Positions 22,001 to 34,000 of a DNA stretch of 64,000 nucleotides are shown here, piece after piece. The notes beneath the pieces are model-generated. The model worked only from the letters and a program-made list of their open reading frames with translations, ran no database searches and was not told where the DNA came from. This stretch comes from Pteria penguin. Its lineage: Eukaryota > Mollusca > Bivalvia > Pterioida > Pteriidae. Each line of letters begins with the position of its first letter. Position 1 is the first letter of the stretch. Location: NCBI GenBank assembly GCA_035048485.1, contig CM068590.1:4464093-4528092 (forward strand), in the 5' to 3' direction. Position numbers and translations under genes: made by a program.

Positions 22001-25000
22001 ATTTGCTAACATTCATTCGTTATCTTGTTCACAATGATCAAATGTTACCTAAACAAACGCAGAGACATAGAAAGTAATCTATTTCTCTGAAGAAAGGTAC
22101 GCAGATTCTTCTGATACATGATACTGTCCTTATAAAGATATTGTAGCTTTCCCGATATAGATCAACGTCTACGTTCTAAACTTTAATTAAAAAATTGAGA
22201 AGGTTAGGATATCTGTGTTAGTAAATAAGGAGATTTGGTAAGCAGTTTATGAAAAATTCAATGTTGGATAGACTCGTAATGTGTTAAACAACAAAAAAAA
22301 TCACTCCCTTAGTTATGTGACCTTTATCTAGGTCCCTTAAGGAAAGTCATGTAAGACAGTCTCGACTGATTTTATGCTTTTCTCAGGATTAAGTCTTGAA
22401 TATCCCTTTTACTTTGGGTAAGTACATTTTTACCCCGGGTAAGGGATTTCAGTAAGTCACTTACCCATTGGTATGTGCTTTTCTGAAAAATTTCTAGAAC
22501 ACTGAAACCCTTTGATATAAGTTATACAAGATAATCTAAAACTTGTAGACCTGTTTGAAGAGTGAAAAACTTAAAGGCAACTGGTCTTGTGAACACCCTC
22601 CCTTAGGTAATATAAGTTATACCAAAATTATCAGTTATTTTATATTTTTTGTATTATAGGTCATTTGTGGCAAAAATATAAGAAACAAAACTGAAAATTC
22701 TCAATTTTGTTAAAATGCCATGAATTTTCCCAGTTTCACTGGACCCTACACCAAAATTGAAATACACTGAAAAATCCCTGTATATGCTTTACCAGTGTTT
22801 TCAAAATTAAACCTTGAATAAAGGTTACCTCTGTGTAAGGGCCACTTTTAAGTCTTCCTAAAGTGACCATTATATACAGGTTTTAAAGTTCATTTTTGAA
22901 ATTATCACTTTCTGTAGGATGTCTAGATCTTACAAAACAAACCCCTATGTTAAGGCCACTTCAATATTAAAATCACCCCTGTATAAAGGTCACTTCCCTT
23001 GTCTTTGCTTTGGTGACTGTTATACACAGGTATGATTGGTTTTCATATTTAAATTACTATTAAATTCTGTAATTAAATTGAATTAAACTAAATCCAAAAC
23101 TAATTTTTAAAAACTTTTATGGACAATAATGAAATTTTTGCTTGTTGCCTCTCTGAGATCAGGAGCAAACTCAAAGGTGTCAAGAGATACAGTGTTGTCA
23201 AACTTTGCTTTGTTTATATGGTGTGCAGAGGTCAACTTGACATTTTGAAAAATATTTCTTTATGAAATATTTCAATTTTTACACATACAGGGTTTGATAT
23301 CACTGTAGGTTCGCCCTTTTGTCCAATACAAATCAATATTCAACTATGTTTTTTGTAGGGCTCTGTTTAATCATATCTAAAGATTGGAATTACTGAATGT
23401 ATGAAGATTTTATTTTTAACTAGGGTATGAGAATAGCTATGACAGAAGATGAGTTCGAGAGCCAGCTGGAATCTGCAAAAACCGAGGGTATAAAGTCATT
23501 TGGAGATGATGTTATGCTGTTGGAAAAGTTTGTCGAAACACCCAGGTATAAGTCTACATGTATTCCATATAATAATAAAATATAGTATATAACGTTGACA
23601 GATTAGAAGTATTTTCAGTCGATCTTCAGTAACATGTTGAGAACTCAAAAATTTCTGCAAACTTCAAGTAATCCTGGCATATTCCTGACAATCTTTCTAT
23701 ATATATTTATTAACAACATATGAATTTGAACCTGCCTGCCAAAAGTTTAAGTGATTTTGTAGGTACCTTTTAACTTAGAGTTACTGAAGGTTGAATATAT
23801 CTGGGGCATAATTTTGTTTGAGTGGTTATTGTTTCAAATCACGCCAAGATTATTTCCCCTTTCTGATGAATTATGGGAACTATCGTATTTATTGTACAGG
23901 AAACTTCTACAGATGCTGCAGACCATCCTGAAGCAGTAAGGGTTTTTCTTTTTTTATGTCCCTGGACTAATAGATTGAGGGCAAATTGTTTTTGCCCTGT
24001 CTGTCTGTTATCAACATTAACCTTGGCTATAACTTTTGAACCATGAGGGATAGAGATTTCATATTTCACATGCATACTCAAATAATGAAGCCTATTCAAA
24101 TGATACCAAGGTCAATGACCTTTTGACCTTGACAATGACCTTCACCCTAAAAATAGCTTTTTCTGAATTTGTTGCTGCTTGGGGTATAGTGTTTCACAAA
24201 CTCATCTTGTTACTTGTTAAGCTCTACTGAGACACGACTTCCTGTTTTTACGGTGTTCTTCTGAGATGAAGGAAACCATCAATGGATACCCACTTGTGAG
24301 ATACGATCTACCGTGTAAACATTACCTCATGGGTATCGGACAATGACAGGAAACTATCATCGAATACGCATGTGTGTAGCACTTTCAGTGGTACCTAGCA
24401 GGTTGGTTGGTTGGTTGTTTGATTGGTGTTTTGCGTCGCTTTCAACAATATTTCAGTTATATCGTGACATGGAAGCAGGAGGTTACCAATCTCTTAAACA
24501 TAGTGGCGCAACCTGGGAATCGAACCCGGATCGTCGGCGCCGCAAGACAAGCGCTTAACCACTACACCAAGCCTGCCCCACCTTGCAGGTACCTGACATT
24601 GATAAGAAACCAACAAGCCCCGTATCAGGTTTGAACATGAAACCTCTTAAGTCAAACATGCTACCTACTGAGTTACTTTTGCTGTGTCTGATAGATAAGG
24701 AGTATGGCAATGGTGAGGAGGAAGTGATTTTCTTTTCATATCTATATCAGGAGTGGATTCCCTCAGATATCAGGGCACTATCAGATATCAGATACTACTT
24801 TTCTCAGATACCAAGTAATACTTCTCTCACTCAGATACCAGGAGATGCCACTTTTAGATATCAGGTGATATTTCTCATGGATATCAGGTGTATCCTCTCT
24901 CAGATACCAGAAGATGCTTCTTTCAGATATCAAGTTATATTTCTCATAGATATCAGATGTATTTTTTCTCAGATACCAGTAGATGATTCTTTCAGATATC

Positions 25001-28000
25001 AGGTGCTATTTTTCATAGATATCAGGTACATTTTCTCTCAGTTACCAGAAGATTCTTCTTTCAGATATCAGATGATGTTTTTTTTTAGATATCAGATGAT
25101 TCTTCTCACACATCAGGAAATGCTTTTTCTAGATATCAAGTGATATCTCATTCAAATAACATATAATACTTCCACAAGATACTAGATCTCTGATTCTTAA
25201 AAGAAGGGGTTTGATCGAGTTTTCTTAATGTTGCAGGCATGTGGAAGTTCAGGTGTTTGGTGATCAACATGACAGTTATGTATATCTGTTTGAGAGAGAT
25301 TGCAGCGTACAACGAAGACATCAGAAAATCATCGAGGAAGCTCCAGCAGTCAGTATTACATAGATATCACGATTTTACAGGGTGATATTACATTTTATTT
25401 CGCTACTAAATGAGCAATATTATTCAAGGTAAAATAAAGATAGAATAGGTCGTAAACCTATAAAAACAGCACATTAACAACTATCCAATCAATGTATAAA
25501 ATTTGAGAGTATCTATATAGTTATTTAAAAAAACAAAAACGTTTATAAATGGTAAACAAACATGGTGGCGTCCTTTGTGCCAAAGAATGCGTATTTTTCA
25601 ACAAACAATATCTCCTAAAAACAAAATGCGATAGTATCACAGAAGTGTCCGGCACTATTGCTTCAGGGTGTCTGCGACATCATCCAATGAAATTCCTAGG
25701 ATTTATCATGTGATGAACTTATATCTTAAAAGTAAAGTCAACCTAGAGAATGATTGACAATTGTTGTGTTTTTATTTAAAACCGACTTGAAGTTAAAAAA
25801 TTGATGCTAAATTAAAGTGATGGTTAAAGGTATCTGTTTTATGGTGCTTAAGTTGAAAATTTTAAAAGATTATAAGAATACTTTGTCAATCTAAAAGTCA
25901 TCTTTTTTCTTAGAAGGATGTATTACCTAAAGCAGATATGGGTCTATGTTGATATGTACAAATCATTTTGTGCTTTGAAATAGACCGATTCGCTTTTCAG
26001 CATAGAAAGCGATGTTTATCCGACTCTTGATTGTTATCCTTATGACGTCATAACCAAATGTCTGTCTTATATAACCTTGGCTGACTCCATCACAGTCATA
26101 ATTTGCGCTAAAGTGCTTGACATTCGACAAAAGTGGATTGGTGTATTGGCTTTGAACATTTTGAATGATGTTAGATGCATCATAACATTGTTCATTAGAA
26201 TTCTTGTCGTTTAAGATTTTTGTATACTTGGCATTGCTACAGACAAATTTATTTTTTAGCCTGGTTTGAGTGAAGAGGTCAGGAGGTCATTGGGTGAGGC
26301 AGCAGTCAAGGCAGCAAGGGCAGTTAACTATGTAGGAGCTGGTATGTATCTAAACCAGTAAAGCTTTTGTTGCTTCCATAGTCAAGGACAAGAGTCCTAT
26401 CTTTTACCTACATGACCTTTATAAGCAAGTCACCTTTCAATTCAGATGACCTTTAAAGCAGGTTCCTTTGAATTTCAAATAAATATCTTTTTTTTTCTTA
26501 AAAATTAAATTTAGTGAGTGGAGTTATCTGCTCTTGATTTAAGTGTCGTAGCTCAATCTGTTAGATGCTGTGCTTGTGACGGAGAAGTCATATGTTTGCA
26601 TCTGGCAAATCGCTCGTCTGTGTCATGACTATCAGCTGAGACAGTAAAAACTGTGGTCCTTTGTCATGTAAAAGATCCGTCACTGCTTCAGATGGGTCCA
26701 TTGTGTAGGTCTAAATTTCTGTGCATTGCATCAGGCAGATGCCGCCACCGTTTGAGTGCAAAGTTCTTGGTTTGAATTAAACCGAAAATCAAACAAACCC
26801 AACTTTGTGGTTGACTAGAACTTTCTAACTTTCATCCATGACATAAAGGTGAAAGCTTCTTGATTAACCATATGTCACCATGGGAATTTCTTTTATCCTG
26901 TATAGTCAACAACCAGTGAGAAAGAATTCATAAATTCCCATTTCCTGATTTTTCCTACAGAATGATATTTGTATAGGGACCATCTCTGTATAAAGATCAT
27001 TTTTAAGTCTTCCTTTGGGAAATCTTCATACACTCATCATTTTAAAATTTTCGATTTGGTGACCTCTACACACTTTGTTTATATTGAGATGCTGTCCACA
27101 GGTACTGTAGAATTCATCATACTTGTTCTCTACAGGTATTGTAGAATTCATCATACTTGTCCTCTATGGGTACTGTAGAATTCATCATCTTTGTTGTCTA
27201 CAGGTACTGTAGAATTCATCTTACGTGTTGTCTACAGGTACTGTAGAATTCATACATGTTCTGTACAGGTACTGTAGGATTAATCTTACTTGTTCTCTAC
27301 TGGTACTGTAGAATTCATCATCTTTGTTGTCCACAGGTACTGTAGAATTCATCTTACTTGTTCTCTACAGGTACTGTAGAATTCATACATGTTCTGTACA
27401 GGTACTGTAGAATTAATCTTACTTGTTCTCTACAGGTACTGTAGAATTCATTATACTTGTTCTCTACAGGTACTGTAGATTTAATCTTACTTGTTCTCTA
27501 CAGGTACTGTAAAATTTATCTTACTTGTTCTCTACTGGTACTGTAGAATTCATACATGTTCTCAATAGGTACTATACAATTCATCTTACTTGTTCTCTAC
27601 AGGTACTGTAGAATTCATCATACTTGTTCTCTATAGGTACCGTAGAATTCATCTTACATGTTCTCTACAGGTACTATAGAATTCATACATGTTCTCTACA
27701 GGTTCTGCAGAATTCATCTTACTTGCTCTCTACAGGTACTGTAGAATTCATTATACTTGTTCTCTACAGGTACAATAGAATTCATTATACTTGTTCTCTA
27801 CAGGTACTGTAGAATTAATCTTACTTGTTCTCTACAGGTACAATAGAATTTGTCATACTTGTTCTCTACAGGTACTGTAGAATTCATCATACTTGTTCTC
27901 TATAGGTACCGTAGAATTCATCTTACATGGTCTCTACAGGTACTATAGAATTCATACATGTTCTCTACAGGTTCTGCAGAATTCATCTTACTTCAGGTTG

Positions 28001-31000
28001 CTCTCTACAGGTACTGTAGAATTCATTATACTTGTTCTCTACAGGTACTGTAGAATTAATCTTACTTGTTCTCTACAGGTACTGTAGAATTCATTATACT
28101 TGTTCTCTACAGGTACAGTAGAATTCATTATACTTGTTCTCTACAGGTACTGTAGAATTAATCTTACTTGTTCTCTACAGGTACAATAGAATTCATTATA
28201 CTTGTTCTCTACAGGTACAGTAGAATTTATTATACTTGTTCTCTACAGGTACTGTAGAATTCATCTTACTTGTTCTCTACAGGTACTGTAGAATTCATTA
28301 TACTTGTTCTCTACAGGTACTGTAGAATTAATCTTACTTGTTCTCTACAGGTACAATAGAATTCATTATACTTGTTCTCTACAGGTACAGTAGAATTCAT
28401 TATACTTGTTCTCTACAGGTACTGTAGAATTCATCTTACTTGTTCTCTACAGGTACTGTAGAATTCATCATGGACAAGCACCAGAATTTCTACTTCATGG
28501 AGATGAACACGAGGTTACAAGTGGAGCATCCAGTGACAGAAATGATCACAGGAACAGACCTCGTAGAGTGGCAACTCAAGGTCAGTGTTAACTGAGGGTC
28601 ATTAATCAGACCTCGTAAAGTGGCAACACAAGGTCAGTGTCAACTGAGGGTCAATGAACAGACCTCGTGTAGTGGCAGCTCAAGGTCATTGTCAACTGAA
28701 GGGTCACTGAGCAAAGTCAACAGATAATAATAATAGTAGTAGTAATACAAGGTCATTGTCAGCAGAATCATCACTGTACAGGCCTTTTAGAGTTGTAATT
28801 CAATGTCAGGGTCAACAGAGGAGTCACTCAACAGAACAGGTCAAGGTCAGCATCAACGGAGAGTTATTACTATTACCTTGTGCAATGCACAGGGATCAAG
28901 CGGTTGTTGACTTTTCAAAAGTCCCTCATACACTTTCATTTGGTGGGTTATAGATAGCAAAGTTTTCTGAAATTTCCTTTTTTATGAATGATTAAAACAT
29001 ATTCATAGTTTTCATCTTGTCAGTCTTCCATCCCTCCTTCTTTCTATTTATTTCCCTGTTTTAGTATTTACTTCATTTATAAGGATATTCTTATTTGATA
29101 CCACTCCATACACAGATAAACCTCAAGGAGAATATTTCAGCCATGCTGGATGATTGTTACATTTAAGGTACTTTTAGTATTAAGGCCATTTGGTCTTCTT
29201 GATTTTATGTTGTATGCATTACTTTTATTGTCAAATTTCATTATTGACAGATTCCTACAGCTTTGAGTAGGTCTGTTACATGTGTCTAAATATCTGTGCA
29301 ATAAAATGCTGCCACCTTTTAAGTGGAATTAATATTGATAATATCTCTTTAGTTCATGAAGATAAAGTTATAAATATAAGATAATTCTAGTGATTCTTGT
29401 TGTACTCAGGTGGCCAGTGGAGAAAAACTTCCAATCAGTCAGGAAGAGGTCAAACTGACCGGTCATGCTTTTGAAGCCAGAATTTATGCAGAAGATCCTA
29501 ACAATGCTTTCATGCCAGGAGCTGGTCACTTGGAATATCTGTCCACTCCGCAGCCTGATGCCACTACCAGAATAGATACTGGAGTCAGACAAGGTCAGTA
29601 TCAAAATGTCAAGGTCACCAGAAATATGTAATATGTTTTTAGTTCTAAAAACTGATATTAAAGAAGATACTTGAGATAGACTGATTCAGAGGTGAAATGT
29701 CAAAGGTTACATTGTGACTTTTCAACCTCATGGTTTGAAACTGTGAATCTGGGATCACACGATGTGAAAGGGAGTAGGTACAGATTAGCATCTAGGACAC
29801 TGAATTGTGAGATATCAGGAAAGAATGTACACTCAGAATGGACCTAACAAGGTAAAGAAGTCTGATATAAGAAAAATGATTGATAATTGCATTAAAACAA
29901 ATTAAATGCCGAATTAAACTCCAAAGCGTTCCAAGCAAAATAGAAACCATTTAGTCATGAAGAAATATTTTGAAAAGGTCAAAACAGACGTGATGAAACT
30001 TTTGGGTATTTCTTTAACTATATATATACAAAATTTATATTTGTGTCACAAATGCATGTCATAAAATGTAGCATTACAAAACAATTGATATCAGAATAAG
30101 CAAAGGAAATTCATAATTCCTTGTACTTCGATTTACATTTTATAGGTACTGCTGTAAATAAAGAATATATTTACAAAATTTTAATTTGTGTCACAAATGC
30201 GTGTCAGAAAATTTAGCAATACAAAACAGTCAGTGGTCCAGCTAGAAAATGAAAAGGGCAGGGTGCCAGGTAGGGCACTTTTGTGCACGGTGGGAAAAGG
30301 GGGAAAAGGTACAGTTTGGGTCTCAATGTTACATGTAAAGACAGTATATTTCACATAGCTCTTCAATAGCATATGAACTGAATCAAAGAATCATCAATAA
30401 GATTTATACAAGTTTTATTGACACAATAAACATATGTATCCATCCGTGCATGATAAAAAGTTCATTTACTTACTGAAGCAAGGCTTTACTGGCACTACTT
30501 GAAAATGATGTTATTGATCGATTTGTCTTTGCTATTTTAGACCTTTCATTTTCAAATTTGCATTTTGTGGTAGGCATACTGTCGGTGTTCTTCAGCCAAC
30601 ACAAAACATCAGGAGTAAAAACTTTTCACAGTAATCAGACTCAAAAAGTAAAAAACATTCACAAACTTTCAACAAAGCTTAAACTGACAGTCACCATTCA
30701 TTTAATCATTATGGTAATTGGGTCATAAGCGCAAATATCCCCAAGCAATTGATATCTTTCAGTGGTATACCTGGCATGAACACTTTAATTAGCCAGAAGC
30801 TCGTATTGCGCATGAAGGTGTTAATTGATTGTACAAACAATCAAACAAAATATTACAGGTAAATAATAAAGGGCAATGTATGAAATAGCGATACGATTGT
30901 ACACGAACCGGGGCATTAAGGACGGGTACATGTATCAGGGGCATAAGGGAGGGCATCAAAGGTGCAAGGGAGGGCATCAAGGGTGCAAGGGAGGGCATCA

Positions 31001-34000
31001 AGGGTGCAGGGGAGGGCATCAAGGGTGCAGCGCCCTTTTATTTCTGCTTAGCAGGAACAATGACAATATTGATATCAAAATAAGCAAAGGAAATTCATAA
31101 TTCCTTGTACTTCGATCTACATTTTATAGGTACCGCTGTAAATAAAGAATCAGCTTGTTGAATGAAAAATACATGATTTCGCTTTTAATATGGATATCGA
31201 ATGACTGTTTGTGTCATTGTTGATAAATATCTTGAGGAACATTTAGTTTTCTTCGTTTTCTATAGATTGTGTGTGGTTTTTCAGGTGACGACGTTTCTGT
31301 TTACTATGATCCAATGATAGCCAAACTCATCGTCTGGTCGGACGATAGAGTATCGGCGCTGCGGAAAACCCGAGCAGCCCTGTCACAATATCAGGTGAGT
31401 TTCTTGCTTATTACAGAAAGCTTTGTGTTCATGTCATCAACTTAGTGCTCACGAGTGGTGTACTGAACATGTTCAAGATAAGGAACATGTTCAAAAGCCT
31501 TTCTGGTCAGTAATGCTGAGTTCCTTTGCCTTTAGTCTTCAACTAAGTGTATAAGAGAGTGTTCAAAATTAAATTCCTTTACCAATAGCACATTTTAACA
31601 AGTGGAGGTCAAAGCTAATTTAAATGAACTGATTGCTATTTTTGAAAAAAAAATTTGAAGAAATAAAATAAGCAAATATATAACGTTTTTTATTCTGTAT
31701 TTGATTTTAGTATTTTTAATGCTGTTACAATAAACATATGGTTTACTGTGTATATGATCAGATAGTACATGAAACATTTGTTTGATCAAATCATAAATTT
31801 ACCCAACTGCTACCCAGTGAAATAGGGGTTTGTATTGACCTTTACCTAAGGTCAAATTTCCAAAGAGCTTAAGACAAATGTCTCCGTTCTATAAAACTGA
31901 ATCTGAAACAGAGATGTGGCTTATTGACTTATTATCCCTGACACAAGGTGACTGTGATTTTATGTAAACATTGATGTAAATTCCCTCGAAACTAGCAGTA
32001 TGACTGTACTGATGCTGGGTTTTTTAACCCCTAGTATTGTTTTAGATTTTTAGCTGTTGCCCATCTCGAGGATTTTGTTATGATTATGGCTAAGAGATCC
32101 TCATTTCTAGGAAGTTAAAGTTGCTGATCATTACAATGTTTTCAGATTTTAGGTTTGAGCACCAACGTACAGTTTTTGATGGATCTGGCCGGGCACTCAG
32201 AGTTCGAGGCTGGGCGAGTACATACAGACTTTATACCCCAGCACTATGACCAGTTATTCCCGCAACGCTCCATGTCTTCGCAGACACTCTGCCAGGCTGC
32301 TGTTGTCCTAGTTTTGAGAGAACAACAAAGAACATTAACTAGAAATCTGATATCCACGGGTAAGTGACGTGTTTATTGATGATATGTGGGGCCTGCATGG
32401 TCATCTGAGCTTTATCACTCGTAGGTATGGATGCAGGTCTTACAAACCAGTTGGGGTCAGGTGGAACTTAATACCATATAGGGGTGGGCCGATACCACTA
32501 TGGACTGATCCGATACATATCGCGATACCAACCTTGCGATTCGATACGTATCATGATACTTTAAATAAAGACAATATGAAGCAAAGTTAACATTTTTATT
32601 AAAGGAACTCGGATGATGATGACAATTGATGTGCTTCTGCATATTCATACTGTTCCCTGCATATTTCAGTTTTGCATCACATATTTTACAAGTAACATGA
32701 TCCTTGTCTTGGTGTCTCGTTCCATTCTCTTCATATATTGGCATTCCGAAGTTCTCCCACACAGCAGATTTACTGTTTGTGGGAGAAACCAATTTGACCC
32801 AGCATTCACACATGTTTTACAGTTTCACTTTCAATTTTCCGAATAACAAACCGTAACCAAATGCTAGAAAAAATAAATTCGTATTTCTTTGGAAGCGTGT
32901 ATCGATACAACTACTCGTGAATCTATCCTAATATCGTGAGTTAAAATATTGCGATGCATCGATGAATCGGCTCACCCCTAATACCATATAAGGATGATTC
33001 TGCATGTCAGTGAAACAATTATAATTCTTCCATGTCCAATGTTTGTTTTTACCACATACCTTTCATGGTTCAAATTGGCTTAAAATTCCTATATTGGCCT
33101 TTCATGATTAAAATCTGGTAAAAATTAATTAAGAAAAGACATATTTTGAAAACCCTAATAAATGAAGAGGTTGAAAAAAAAAATCAAATCAAAATCATCA
33201 ATGTATAAAAGGTTGTCATATATGTGTTTTGCCCCCCCCCCCCCCCTTCAAAAAAAAAAAAGAAAAAAAAAAGACCAAAAAAACAAAAAACAAAAAAAAA
33301 ACAACCTGTGATTACATTTAACTTTTATTTATGCCAAAATTCAGAAATTTGCAGTGATATAGAATATATATCTTTCTCTTTTGTAATTTTGCGGTGATAT
33401 AGAATATATATCTTTCTCTTTTTGTAATTTTTCAGATCCCTTTTCTCCATTTACTCTGTGTCATGGAATCAGAATGAATTCCAGTCCAAAGCGAACTCTT
33501 CAGTTACAAGATGGTAACAAAAGTAAGGTTCTCGTTTACAGATAAATTTTTCAGTAGCATTCACTGATGTAATATGATAAATCTTCTTCTTAATAATCCT
33601 TTATAAGTTTAGTTGCTATTAAACGCACTCAGTTTTAACAAATATTCTGCTACCTTGTCATTATCAAGTGGACCTGCGACATCATATTTTGAAAATTTGT
33701 ACTTTGTCACTGACGATGGATGCTCTTTCCAGCCTCTATGGATTTCGACTGGGCAATCAAAATTTTTAATACAAACCAGATGTGTGCCTCTTCATCTGTA
33801 TGTCTATTATCTGTGTGTCTGCCACTTTCTGTATGTCTGTCTGATGGTTTGTCTGTGCGTTTGCCTCTCTATGTCTATAGTTTGTGTGTCCGCCAGTGTC
33901 TGTATGTCTGTTTGTTGGTTTGTCTGTCTGCATCTGTATGTCTATTATCTGTGTGTCTGCCAGTGTCTGTTGGTTTGTCTGTCAGTTTGCCTCTGTATGT

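Noticed and set aside
24583..25143. 186-codon protein-coding gene
   Set aside because: It begins within a SINE tail and runs into a 75-bp minisatellite; repeat length explains the open frame.
27090..28452. CRISPR-like array of regular repeats
   Set aside because: Units are contiguous with no unique spacers, the genome is eukaryotic, and the unit is the neighbouring exon boundary.
27624..28591. Short reading frames reading GTVEFI-type repeats as separate genes
   Set aside because: They are frame-shifted translations of the splice-site array and of exon 9.
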